Positions 17,548 through 30,130 of a DNA stretch of 64,000 nt are shown here, piece by piece; the first letter of the stretch is position 1, and each line of letters starts with the position of its first letter. Under the pieces are notes generated by a model, which did not search any database, was not told where the DNA came from, and saw only the letters and a list, made by a program, of their open reading frames with translations. The stretch lies in contig NZ_BMMW01000002.1 of NCBI RefSeq assembly GCF_014646135.1, positions 1,426,001 through 1,490,000 on the forward strand, read 5' to 3'. Both the position numbers and the translations under genes were made by a program. This DNA comes from Nocardia camponoti. GTDB lineage: Bacteria; Actinomycetota; Actinomycetes; Mycobacteriales; Mycobacteriaceae.

Positions 17548-20298
17548 CTAGTTTCTCCAGAAGGTGGTGACTACGCCGGTTGTTTCGTTGAGCACAAGCG
17601 AGCCGTTTTCGAAGTCGGCTCTCGTGCCGTCGGGGACGGGATACGAAGCGCTCGTTGGCAATCCGAGCGCTCCGGTGTCGGCGCCGAGGTCGACGTAGCG
17701 TTTCAGGATCGCGCCGACCACCTCAAACGTCTCGCCCGGATTCGCGCCCGCGTACACGAGCCCGTTCTCGAACTTCGCGTACTGCCTGCCGTCGGTTGCC
17801 TTCAACAGCTCCGAACGCGGGGCGCCGAGTGGGCCGTCGACACCGCCGCTGGTGACCCAGTGCTTCGCAATATCGTTGTCGCTCATCTCTTTTAGCTTCG
17901 CGACGAGTGAGCTGGTCTGGGAGTTGGTGACCTGCGCGGCAGCAGCCGTGGCTGGGGAGCGGTAGATGCCAGCGCCAGCGGCGGCGATGCTGCGGATGCG
18001 GTCCATCATCGCGTAGCCAGCGTCGCCGGGGCAGTCGGTGTTGCCGACGTCGCGGTGCGCGAAAACCACCGGCAACTCGACCTCTTCGCCATAGTCATAG
18101 AAGGTGAACTCGGTGCCTTCGGAAATCATCGTGGTGTGCGCGCGTGGGTCGATGCCCGCGATCTTGGACCGCCAACCGATGTAATTGCCGACGGCGTTGA
18201 GCGCTTCGTTACTCGGGGTCTCGGACTCGTAGTTGCCCATGAGCGCGACGCCAGCGGTGTTTTCGTTGAAACCGCCAGCGTGCGCGCCCTGGACGTCGCG
18301 GTCAAGGCCGCCGTATCGGCCTTCGAAAATCTGGCCGTACTTGTCGACGAGGGCGTTGTAGCCGATGTCGCACCAGCCCAGCGTGTCGGCGTGATAGCGG
18401 TAAATCGCGCGGACGATGCCCGCCGATTCGGCGCGGCTGTACTCGTTGCGACCGGCCGTGTGATGCACGGTGATGCCAGCCACGCCGTCGTCATAGGTGG
18501 GTTCTTCGCAGCGAATCGACTCATCCGCACCCCACTGCGCGCGAGTGATCACGCGCGGACCACCGCCTGGGAGCGGTGCGGCGACGTTGTTGAGCGCGGC
18601 GTCGATCGCGGCGCGACCAGGGTTGATGAGCACGGCCTTGAGTGCGGTTTCGGTGAGATGCGCGGGGTCGTGATCGGGGCCAGCTGCCGGTTTGCGCGTG
18701 GTGAGCATTTGGACGGTCTTCGTCTCGCCAACGTAAATCGGCTCGGTGCCGACACGGCCGCCAGCGGGGGTTTTATCGGTGGCGCGCGTGTCGACCGGAT
18801 CGCTCGCGTACCAGGGACTCCACGTGCCGTCGAGCTGCTTGGCGCGCAACTTGATGGTGGTGTTGGCAAGGTCGGCGGCGGTGACGGCGACCATGCTGAA
18901 CGGGGTGTCCTGGGAGAGTTCTTTGACCTCGGCCCCAACCTTGTCGACCATGTCGGCGGCGATCGCACCGGGCGACAGGGCGGGCGCGTCGAGCGGGGTG
19001 CCGGGGGCGGCGATCAGCTTGGCTGGGATCGTTTTGACGGGGTTCGCGGGGGAGCCTGCGGGGGCTTTTGCGAGGGGGATCGCTGGGTGTTGTTGAGGGG
19101 ATTTCGCCGCTTTGCCGCTGGCGTCGGGGGCTGGGGTGTTGGCGGTGTCGTTTGATGCAGCCGGAGCGCCCGGGGCCTGGCCTGCGGGTTCGCTTGGAGG
19201 TGGTGTGGGCTGCCCGCTTGCCGCAGGGGGTGCTCCGGGAGTGCGCCCGTCTGCTCCCGCGTTCTCGTTAGCGGGGGGCAGGGCTGGACTGCTCGGCGCG
19301 GGTGACGCGGCGGTTGGGGTTGGCGAAGCGTTAGCGGGTGCTGGGGCTGGCGGCGGGCTGCTCGGCGCGGGGGTTGGCGTTGGCGTGGCGTCAGCGGGCA
19401 CGTTGGCCGGAACGGCATTCGCCGCGCCTGGCGTTGCGGAAGGCTGTGCGGGCGCGGGCTTTTCGGGCGCGCCGCCATTGGGCGCTGCAGCGGAAGCCGG
19501 CGGGGCCGAGTCGGTCGGCGAGCCCGGTGATGCGCTTACGGGACTCGTTGGGCGAGTGGGCGTTTCGGGCGCGACGCCGTCCTCGGATCCCTGAGTCTGT
19601 GCGCCGCGATCGGGGGCTGGCTGCGTGGCTGCGCCGGGAGCAGGCGTCGCCTGGGCTTGCGCGCCGGGAGTCGGAGTCGGCGGTACCTGCGCGCCGGGAG
19701 CGAGGGGTGCCTGAGCCGGTGCACCGAGGGCCGGGGCGGCCGGGGGCTGCGCACCCGGGGCCGGGGCGGCCGGGGGCTGCGCGCCGGGAGTCGGGGAAGC
19801 CTGTGCGGGTGCGGCGTGGCCGGGGGCGCTCGGGTTCGGGGCCGGATGCGCGGGGGCCGGGGCCACATTTGCCGGGGACGGCGGGGACGTCGGCGTTGGG
19901 GCCTCGGGGGCCACGTTCGGGGGTTGCGGCGCGGGTTTTTCTGGGATGCCCGGCAGCGGGATTTCCGTCGGGACCGTCACGCCCGGCGGGAGTGGGAGGC
20001 CCGGGGGGAGCGGCGGGAGCGTGATTGAGTTCGGGAGGCCGAGCATGCGCAGGTCGGATACGCGCAGGTCGGGGACGTTAAGGCCGGTGAATTCGCGCAA
20101 CGGGACGGTGATGTCGGGCACCGAATTCAGCGCAACCTCCGACATCTGCGCGGCCACCGCGACAGGCGCGAAATCGTTTGCGGTGCGTGGCGCGGAGTCG
20201 GCGGCGTCGCTGAACGCGAACGCTCCGATCGGCGCGGCGACCGCGAGCGTGGTGACCATCGGGAGCACGAAGGACCGGGTTGGCTTTCGATATCGCAC
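17548..20298 (-). CDS. Secreted PGRP/amidase_2 N-acetylmuramoyl-L-alanine amidase with LGFP repeats
   Basis: About 916 residues. An N-terminal signal or anchor (LPMVTTLAVAAPIGAFAFS) is followed by about 330 residues rich in Pro, Ala, Thr and Gly (19000-20000). The catalytic PGRP domain begins at RVITRAQWGADESIRC and contains the zinc ligands in VHHTAG and in FAHRDVGNTDCPG. The C-terminus carries LGFP-type repeats (GPLGAPRSE, GALGLPTSA), which bind the mycolyl-arabinogalactan layer in related proteins. It should cleave the peptide from peptidoglycan. It resembles M. tuberculosis Rv3811 in position and domain. A TTG start at 20346 would add 16 residues; the GTG at 20298 has GGAG six bases upstream and I prefer it, but the choice is not certain. 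Confidence 0.88.
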   Translation of the reverse strand: MRYRKPTRSFVLPMVTTLAVAAPIGAFAFSDAADSAPRTANDFAPVAVAAQMSEVALNSVPDITVPLREFTGLNVPDLRVSDLRMLGLPNSITLPPLPPGLPLPPGVTVPTEIPLPGIPEKPAPQPPNVAPEAPTPTSPPSPANVAPAPAHPAPNPSAPGHAAPAQASPTPGAQPPAAPAPGAQPPAAPALGAPAQAPLAPGAQVPPTPTPGAQAQATPAPGAATQPAPDRGAQTQGSEDGVAPETPTRPTSPVSASPGSPTDSAPPASAAAPNGGAPEKPAPAQPSATPGAANAVPANVPADATPTPTPAPSSPPPAPAPANASPTPTAASPAPSSPALPPANENAGADGRTPGAPPAASGQPTPPPSEPAGQAPGAPAASNDTANTPAPDASGKAAKSPQQHPAIPLAKAPAGSPANPVKTIPAKLIAAPGTPLDAPALSPGAIAADMVDKVGAEVKELSQDTPFSMVAVTAADLANTTIKLRAKQLDGTWSPWYASDPVDTRATDKTPAGGRVGTEPIYVGETKTVQMLTTRKPAAGPDHDPAHLTETALKAVLINPGRAAIDAALNNVAAPLPGGGPRVITRAQWGADESIRCEEPTYDDGVAGITVHHTAGRNEYSRAESAGIVRAIYRYHADTLGWCDIGYNALVDKYGQIFEGRYGGLDRDVQGAHAGGFNENTAGVALMGNYESETPSNEALNAVGNYIGWRSKIAGIDPRAHTTMISEGTEFTFYDYGEEVELPVVFAHRDVGNTDCPGDAGYAMMDRIRSIAAAGAGIYRSPATAAAAQVTNSQTSSLVAKLKEMSDNDIAKHWVTSGGVDGPLGAPRSELLKATDGRQYAKFENGLVYAGANPGETFEVVGAILKRYVDLGADTGALGLPTSASYPVPDGTRADFENGSLVLNETTGVVTTFWRN

Positions 20299-20443
20299 GA
20301 ATTGCTCCGTATCTTTGGCGCGATCTTTGGCGCGTTGGCGGGCCAATGCGTGTTCCTGCTGCGGTGGAACTTCGACAGTCGCGGTTGGCGACTGCGAACC
20401 GGTCGCGTGGGGCTGACTCTCACATTTCCGACAACCCCGGCAT

Positions 20444-20476
20444 GTGATGCTTGCTTCTCGTTGTCTCGTGCATCAC
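20444..20476. promoter_or_regulatory. Inverted repeat in a divergent promoter region
   Basis: GTGATGC (20444-20450) and GCATCAC (20470-20476) flank 19 bases in the gap between the amidase and the SpoIID-like gene, which are transcribed away from each other. This could be an operator or a weak hairpin. The AT-rich GTTAACATAC follows it. Confidence 0.35.
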
Positions 20477-20617
20477 GCTAGTTAACATACGTCACAAGCC
20501 TAAACCTTTGGTTGAGGCTGAGGTGACCGCTCGAATGTAGCCCTCGTCGCCGTCACGGCGACGCCGACATGCCGACGCGATTCGCGCAGGTAGAACCGGA
20601 AAAGGTGGGAACAACCG

Positions 20618-22837
20618 ATGGCGAGCGACCCTAACGACAAACCCAAACTCAAACGCCGCGTTCGGCGTGGCATTTGGCGGCGACCAGCGCGACCGAGCAG
20701 GTCAACGCCCCTTTCACTCCTGCTTGGCGGGACCGCGTTGTTGGTGACTGGTGCGGTCGCGTGGTGGCAGTCAGCGCCAGCCCAGATCACGCCCACTGTT
20801 GGCGTTGGGCACGGGCGCGGGCTGAGTCAGATGGGGGCGTACGACGGGGCGCGCGAGGGGCAGAGCGCTGAGGAAATCCTCGGTTACTACTACCCGGGCG
20901 CGACGCTCGGGCAAATCGGACCGACGACCATCGCGGTTCGCCTTCAAGCACAAGATGATTCGACGCTCGATGCCTTTGCCGCAGCTGGTGCGCAGGTTGC
21001 TGGCCAATGGATTGGACCCGGCGAGGTCGCGCACTTGACGCCGTTGTCGGGTGGGCAGGCGAACGTGGTTGTGACGACGGGCTGCGAGGGAGAAGTGTTG
21101 TGGCAGAACGTAACTGACGACCCGTTCATTTATCCGGTCGATCCGGGGGTTGGGCGTCCGGCGAACGAGCACCTGACGCTGTGCGGGGGGACGGGGTATC
21201 GCGGGGCGCTTGGCGTCGCGCTTGATGGTGAGGCGTTCCGGACGGTCAACCGGGTCGACATCGAGGACTACCTCGCAGGCGTTGTCCCCGCCGAAATGCA
21301 GGCCAACTGGGCTGACCAGGGCGCATTCGAGGCGTTGCGCGCGCAGGCGATCGCGGCCCGCTCCTACGCACTCGCCGAAGATCGCTACACCTACGCCCAA
21401 ACGTGCGACACCACCGACTGCCAGGCCTACCCGGGCACCCCGAAGGAGGATGCGCGCTCGACCGAGGCGGTCGCCACGACCGCGGGGACGGTGCTGTTGC
21501 GCGACGGACTGATCCTGCGCTCGGAGTATTCAGCGGCCCCCGATGGAGGTCGCCCGTCCGACATCCAGACGTTCGAGGTTGGCCCGGCGCCAGATCAGGT
21601 TGTCGAAACATGGTCTGCACCAACGGTATTCCCGCGCTCTGACGCGGTAACACCGCCGTTGCCCCGCCCCACGCCGGTTTCCCCCCTTCCAGGTCAGCCG
21701 CACATTGCCCCCGAGTTGGGCAGCCCGCCCGAGGGTTCGCCAACGCCTGCGTCGCCGGGCGCCCCGGGACCGTCACCCGTTCCTCCGCTCGCTGGGCAGA
21801 GTGCACCTGAATTGGGCAGCCCGCCCGAGGGTTCGCCGACGCCCGCATCGCCGGGCGCTTCCCAGCCGCCCACCGGGCTCGTCGCGCCAACGTCGCCGAG
21901 TGCACCAGGTTCGCAGGCTTCACCTGGCGTTCCCGGGGCGCGCACCGCACCTGAAGGAGCCACCGCGCCGACGTCGCCGGTCGCACCCGGTTCGCACGCC
22001 GCGCCTCGGTCGGACGCTGCCCCTGGCCCGTCGCCCGTGCCCCCACTCGCTGGGCAGTCGCAGAGTGCACCTGAATTGGGCACCCCGCCTGAGGGTTCGC
22101 CGACGCCCGCATCGCCGGGTGTTTCCCAGTCACCCGCCGGGCTCGCGCCGCAGGTAGCGCCCTCGTCGCCGAGTGCTCCCGGTTTGCAAGCTGGCCCGGC
22201 GTCGCCGAGCGCTCCGGGGTTGCAGGTTGCGCCCGCTTCGCCTCGGGCGCCGGGTTCGCAAGTCACGCCGGGGGTGCCCGAAGTTCCCGTTGCGCCCGCG
22301 TCGCCTGCCGTCCCCGCAGGGCCGGGCGCGCCCGCATCGCCAGGTTCTCGCGGGACGCAGGGCACACCTGAGTTGCCAAGTGGCCCCGGGACGCAGGGCG
22401 CGCCGGAGTCGCCAAGTGCTCCAGAGGCGCTGAATGTTCCCGGGTCGCCGAATCTTCCCGGGTGGCCCAGTGCGGCTGAATGGCCTGCTATTCCCGGGTG
22501 GCCCAGTTTCAGTGAGTGGCAGAAGTTGTTCACCTCGCCGGGCGTATCGCCTGGTGTCGCCGTTCAGCCGCTTGCCGGGGAAACGGTGATTGATGCCGAG
22601 TATCGGCGGATTGGGGGTGCGGGCAGTGTGGTCGGGGTGCCGACTGCGGCGGAGATGCAACTGCCCGGTGGGGCGGGGACGTATCGGCCGTTTACGAAAG
22701 GCGTGATCGTCCACACGAAGACGCTCGGCGTGCGCGTCGTCGACTTCGCGACGATGCTCGCGCCCAACACGGTACCGGGCCACGCACAGGCGAATCCCGA
22801 ACCGCCACAGTCCAATTCGTTGGCACCTGTGCGTTAG
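20618..22837 (+). CDS. SpoIID/LytB-domain protein with collagen-like Pro/Gly/Ser tail
   Basis: 739 residues. A basic N-terminus and one hydrophobic segment (residues 31-48) anchor or export it. A SpoIID/LytB domain spans about residues 55-320, with VGVGHGRGLSQMGAYD, DIEDYLAGVVPAEM and EALRAQAIAARSYAL. About 330 residues of Pro/Ser/Gly/Ala repeats follow, including three copies of APELGSPPEGSPTPASPG (near 21709, 21801 and 22066). The C-terminus has an LGFP-like stretch (IGGAGSVVGVPTAAEM). SpoIID proteins in spore formers are lytic transglycosylases on denuded glycan; the role in this non-sporulating lineage is unproven, but location outside the membrane and action on peptidoglycan fit. It is divergent from the amidase gene, and only three bases separate its stop from the converging marR-type gene. 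Confidence 0.82.
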   Translation: MASDPNDKPKLKRRVRRGIWRRPARPSRSTPLSLLLGGTALLVTGAVAWWQSAPAQITPTVGVGHGRGLSQMGAYDGAREGQSAEEILGYYYPGATLGQIGPTTIAVRLQAQDDSTLDAFAAAGAQVAGQWIGPGEVAHLTPLSGGQANVVVTTGCEGEVLWQNVTDDPFIYPVDPGVGRPANEHLTLCGGTGYRGALGVALDGEAFRTVNRVDIEDYLAGVVPAEMQANWADQGAFEALRAQAIAARSYALAEDRYTYAQTCDTTDCQAYPGTPKEDARSTEAVATTAGTVLLRDGLILRSEYSAAPDGGRPSDIQTFEVGPAPDQVVETWSAPTVFPRSDAVTPPLPRPTPVSPLPGQPHIAPELGSPPEGSPTPASPGAPGPSPVPPLAGQSAPELGSPPEGSPTPASPGASQPPTGLVAPTSPSAPGSQASPGVPGARTAPEGATAPTSPVAPGSHAAPRSDAAPGPSPVPPLAGQSQSAPELGTPPEGSPTPASPGVSQSPAGLAPQVAPSSPSAPGLQAGPASPSAPGLQVAPASPRAPGSQVTPGVPEVPVAPASPAVPAGPGAPASPGSRGTQGTPELPSGPGTQGAPESPSAPEALNVPGSPNLPGWPSAAEWPAIPGWPSFSEWQKLFTSPGVSPGVAVQPLAGETVIDAEYRRIGGAGSVVGVPTAAEMQLPGGAGTYRPFTKGVIVHTKTLGVRVVDFATMLAPNTVPGHAQANPEPPQSNSLAPVR

Positions 22838-22840
22838 TCC

Positions 22841-23341
22841 TCACCCCAAGGTCGTATCGCCCATCCCGACCGCGAGTGTGCGCAGTAAACCTGCCAATGT
22901 CTCGCGGTCGGTAGGCGACAAGGCTGACAACAAGCGGTGCTCGTTTTCCATGTGGAGGGGGAGTAGGTAGTCGACCAACTCGCGGCCCTTGTCGGTCAGT
23001 TGCACCAAAACCGAGCGGCGGTCGTCGGGGGCAGGGACGCGGCGAACCAAATCCCTAGCGGCAAGTCGGTCGATGCGGTTCGTGATCGCGCCCGATGTCC
23101 GCATCGCCGCCTTGTTCAGCGCGCCCGCCGTGATTCCTTCCACCCCGCCTGATCGGCGCAATGTCGCAAGCACGTCAAACTCCCAGAATTCAAGTCCGTG
23201 ACCTGCGAAGAACTGCTTGAGTTCCTGTTCGAGCAGGCGCGAAACGCGGGCGATTCGGCCGATCACGGCCATCGGTGACGAGTCGACGTCGGGGCGTTCG
23301 CGGGCCCACTGCTCGGTAATCAGGTCGACGGCGTCGCGCAT
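22841..23341 (-). CDS. MarR-family transcriptional regulator
   Basis: 166 residues with a winged-helix domain: FWEFDVLATLRRSGG, the recognition region ITAGALNKAAMRTSGAITNRIDRL, and the wing DLVRRVPAPDDRRSVLVQLTDKG. MarR proteins act as dimers that repress nearby export genes and release DNA on binding small phenolic or drug-like ligands. It is divergent from an EamA exporter, and the gap holds matching inverted repeats, so control of that exporter and of itself is likely. Confidence 0.88.
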   Translation of the reverse strand: MRDAVDLITEQWARERPDVDSSPMAVIGRIARVSRLLEQELKQFFAGHGLEFWEFDVLATLRRSGGVEGITAGALNKAAMRTSGAITNRIDRLAARDLVRRVPAPDDRRSVLVQLTDKGRELVDYLLPLHMENEHRLLSALSPTDRETLAGLLRTLAVGMGDTTLG

Positions 23342-23362
23342 CAGTTTCCTCTCGATTAAAAA

Positions 23363-23421
23363 TCTTAACGTTCATCTACTTGACGCTGAACAGGTTAGGC
23401 GAGTAGATATTTCAACGTTGA
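23363..23421 (+). promoter_or_regulatory. Promoter of the EamA gene with MarR-type operators
   Basis: -35 TTGACG (23380-23385), an 18-base spacer and -10 TAGATA (23404-23409). The palindrome TCAACGTTGA (23412-23421) sits at the expected transcription start. A diverged half, TCTTAACGTTCATCTACTTG (from 23363), is its inverse partner on the marR side. Confidence 0.6.
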
Positions 23422-23442
23422 GATTATCAATCAGGAGCGAAC

Positions 23443-24351
23443 ATGAGCGACGCACGTAGCACCAATTACGCACCTACCCTCGCGTTGACCGCCCTCACCC
23501 CGATCGTGTGGGGTTCCACCTACGCGATCACCACCGAATTCCTGCCGCCGGACCGCCCGCTTTTCACCGCCCTGATGCGCGCGCTGCCCGCCGGGCTCTT
23601 GCTCCTCGCCCTGACTCGCACGCTGCCGCACGGGCAGTGGGTCGGGCGCGCGGCTGTGCTTGGCGTGCTGAACATCGGCGCGTTCTTTCCGCTGTTGTTC
23701 CTTGCCGCGTACCGCCTGCCGGGTGGTGTGGCCGGGGTATTGGGCGCTGTCACACCGATGTTCGCGCTTGGGTTCGCTGCGGTATTACTCGCGGAAACGC
23801 CAACGCGGCGAAAGATATTGGCTGGCGCGATCGGCGTACTCGGCGTATCGCTCGTAGTGCTGAAGGGTAATGCGGAACTCGACTTCGTCGGTGTCGCAGC
23901 AGGTTTCGCGGGCGCCGCTTCGATGGGGGCGGGAACGGTGCTGACGAAGAAGTGGGGTAGTCCGCAGGGTGTTGGGCCGCTGGCAATCGCGGGCTGGCAG
24001 CTGACCGCAGGCGGCCTGTTCATCGCCCCGCTCGCGCTCATCATCGAAGGCGCACCGCCCGTACTCGACGTGGATGCAATTGGCGGCTACCTATACCTGG
24101 GCATCATCGGCACGGCCGTCGCCTACTGGCTGTGGTTCCGCGGTATCTCCCGAGTCCCGGCAACGTCAGTGGCTTTCCTCGGCCTGCTGAGCCCGGTTTC
24201 CGCGGCGGTAATCGGCTGGCTCGCCCTGAACCAGGCGCTGACGTTGCTCCAGGTCCTTGGCCTCGTGATCGCCCTCGCCGGAACGGTCCTCGGCCAACTC
24301 CCGCCGAAGCCACAGCCGAAGCTCACTGACCGGCAGCTCGTTGCGGCCTAG
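23443..24351 (+). CDS. EamA/DMT-family transporter
   Basis: 302 residues, ten predicted membrane helices in two similar halves of five (EamA repeats); the first begins TALTPIVWGSTYAITTEFLP and the second PLAIAGWQLTAGGLF. Members export amino acids, metabolites or drugs. The AGGAG ribosome site is close to the ATG. It is divergent from a MarR regulator, as seen for ligand-inducible efflux pairs. The substrate is unknown. Confidence 0.88.
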   Translation: MSDARSTNYAPTLALTALTPIVWGSTYAITTEFLPPDRPLFTALMRALPAGLLLLALTRTLPHGQWVGRAAVLGVLNIGAFFPLLFLAAYRLPGGVAGVLGAVTPMFALGFAAVLLAETPTRRKILAGAIGVLGVSLVVLKGNAELDFVGVAAGFAGAASMGAGTVLTKKWGSPQGVGPLAIAGWQLTAGGLFIAPLALIIEGAPPVLDVDAIGGYLYLGIIGTAVAYWLWFRGISRVPATSVAFLGLLSPVSAAVIGWLALNQALTLLQVLGLVIALAGTVLGQLPPKPQPKLTDRQLVAA

Positions 24352-24356
24352 CGCCA

Positions 24357-24458
24357 ACATGGCATAAACGTGCGCGTTCGCCGCCAAACCGCCGCATTTT
24401 GGGGGTTCGGCGGCGAACTTGCACGAAAATGCCATTCCGATCGCAACTGCCTGGTTGC
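24357..24458. repeat. Composite palindromic repeat, copy 2
   Basis: Left arm ATGGCATAAACGTGCGCG (from 24359) with continuation TTCGCCGCC; right arm GGCGGCGAACTTGCACGA (24408-24425) with continuation AAATGCCAT to 24434, giving arms of about 27 bases with five mismatches. The second hairpin has GCAAC (24443-24447) and GTTGC (24454-24458). It has the same design as 1327-1430. It covers the first part of a long open frame that runs into the next gene, so that part is not coding. Confidence 0.7.
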
Positions 24459-24525
24459 ACATCGTGGAGTCGTGGACCCGCGCGTAGCAGCGGCGACCCG
24501 TATAACTAACGACAGAGTCGAAGTG

Positions 24526-28580
<4,055 letters not shown>

Positions 28581-28584
<4 letters not shown>

Positions 28585-29171
28585 GCAACCCCAGCATTCC
28601 TGAGCTCGAACTCATCGAAGGCGGCTGCGGCGGCGAGTGCGACTGTGCGTGCGAAGGCGAGTACGTGCCCTTCGAGGTCGGCGTCATCAACACCGTCCAG
28701 CACACCATCGGCAACAACCCGGCCGTGGTTTCCGCGGCGCGCGGGATGTCGCACTTCGGTGAGCACGCGCTCGGCTGGATCGGCATCGCCGCCGCTGGCT
28801 GGCTCGTCGACAAGCCGCGTCGTCGGCAGTGGGCTGGCGTCGCCGTTGGCGCGGTTGGCGCGCACGCCGCTTCGATCGTGATCAAGCGGATCGTGCGTCG
28901 GCCCCGGCCGAACGACCCGTTGGTGCAGGTCAACGTGTCGACGCCGAGCAAGCTGAGCTTCCCGTCGTCGCACGCGACCTCAACGACAGCCGCCGCGGTG
29001 CTGCTCGGTAGGCTGACCGGGCTGCCGCTTCCCGCGGTCATTGTCCCGCCGATGCTGCTGTCCCGCGTTGTCCTCGGTGTGCACTACCCTTCCGATGTGC
29101 TCGCCGGTTCCGCGCTCGGAGCCGCCTCGGCCGCAGCCGTCCTGGCTGCTGAAAAGAAACTCCGCAAGTGA
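28581..29171 (+). CDS. PAP2-family phosphatase (Rv3807c-like)
   Basis: About 196 residues. The three PAP2 motifs are present: KRIVRRPRP, PSSH and SRVVLGVHYPSD, with membrane helices between them. The Cys-rich start (GGCGGECDCACEGEY) is unusual and could bind metal. In M. tuberculosis Rv3807c removes the 5-phosphate from decaprenylphosphoryl-5-phosphoribose, the step after UbiA. The GTG at 28581 overlaps the glfT2 stop (GTGA), which gives coupling; the open frame from 28539 lies inside glfT2. Confidence 0.9.
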
Positions 29172-30130
29172 CCGCAACTGAAAGAACTTTGGCCCAGATG
29201 AGCGAAGAACCGTCCGCCGCCGTCCTGGACGAGGCTGTTGTCAAAGGCCCGCCGAAGACTCTCGTCGGTGGCGTCATCAAGGCCATCCGCCCACGTCAGT
29301 GGGTGAAGAACGTCCTCGTGCTCGCCGCGCCGCTCGCGGCAGGTCCCGAGGTGCTCGGCGATTCGAGCGTGCTGATCAAGGTCGGCATCGCCTTCGTCGT
29401 CTTCTGCATGGCTGCCTCCGGCATCTACCTGGTCAACGACTCGCTCGACGTCGAAGCCGACCGCGCGCACCCGACCAAGCGGTACCGGCCCATCGCGGCT
29501 GGCGTCGTTCCGGTCAACCTGGCTTACGTACTTGCCGTCGGGTTCCTGCTCGGCTCGCTCGCGATCTCGTTCCTCGCGTCGTGGCATTTGGTCGTCGTGA
29601 TGGCCGTTTACATCGCCATCCAGCTCGCCTACTGCTTCGGTCTCAAGCACCAGGCCGTGCTCGACATCTGCATCGTTTCGTCGGGCTTCTTGCTGCGCGC
29701 TGTCGCCGGTGGCGCTGCCGCTGGCATCGCGCTTTCTCAGTGGTTCCTGCTGATCATGGCCTTCGGCTCGCTGTTCATGGCCGCGGGCAAGCGCTACGCC
29801 GAACTGCAAATCGCCATCGACACCGGTGCCAAGATTCGCAAGTCGCTTGAGTACTACACCCCCACCTACCTGCGCTTCATTTGGACGCTCGCGGCAACGG
29901 CCGTCGTCGTGTTCTACGGCCTGTGGGCGTTCCAGCAGGACTCGGCTCGAGACACCCAGTGGTTCTCGATCTCGATGATCCCGTTTACCATCGCAATCCT
30001 GCGTTACGCGGTCGACGTCGACGGTGGCGAGGCCGGTGAACCCGAAGAGATCGCGCTGGGGGACCGCATCCTCCAGTTCCTCGCTATTGCTTGGATCGGA
30101 GCGGTAGGTGTCGCTGTCTATCTCACCTGA
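29168..30130 (+). CDS. ubiA: Decaprenyl-phosphate 5-phosphoribosyltransferase (UbiA)
   Basis: 320 residues with about nine membrane helices. The first Asp-rich prenyl-phosphate motif is NDSLDVEAD, followed by KRYRPIAAG; a second site is near RYAELQ. It transfers 5-phosphoribose from PRPP to decaprenyl phosphate, committing carbon to arabinan. It is the ortholog of Rv3806c. The GTG start overlaps the preceding stop (GTGA). Confidence 0.93.
   Translation: MTATERTLAQMSEEPSAAVLDEAVVKGPPKTLVGGVIKAIRPRQWVKNVLVLAAPLAAGPEVLGDSSVLIKVGIAFVVFCMAASGIYLVNDSLDVEADRAHPTKRYRPIAAGVVPVNLAYVLAVGFLLGSLAISFLASWHLVVVMAVYIAIQLAYCFGLKHQAVLDICIVSSGFLLRAVAGGAAAGIALSQWFLLIMAFGSLFMAAGKRYAELQIAIDTGAKIRKSLEYYTPTYLRFIWTLAATAVVVFYGLWAFQQDSARDTQWFSISMIPFTIAILRYAVDVDGGEAGEPEEIALGDRILQFLAIAWIGAVGVAVYLT

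Noticed and set aside
19014..20028. Several ORFs within the Pro/Ala-rich spacer of the amidase
   Set aside because: Low-complexity GC repeats keep all frames open; only the amidase frame continues into a domain.
24370..24525. N-terminal extension of the small membrane protein
   Set aside because: These codons are the palindromic repeat and its hairpin, not protein-like sequence.
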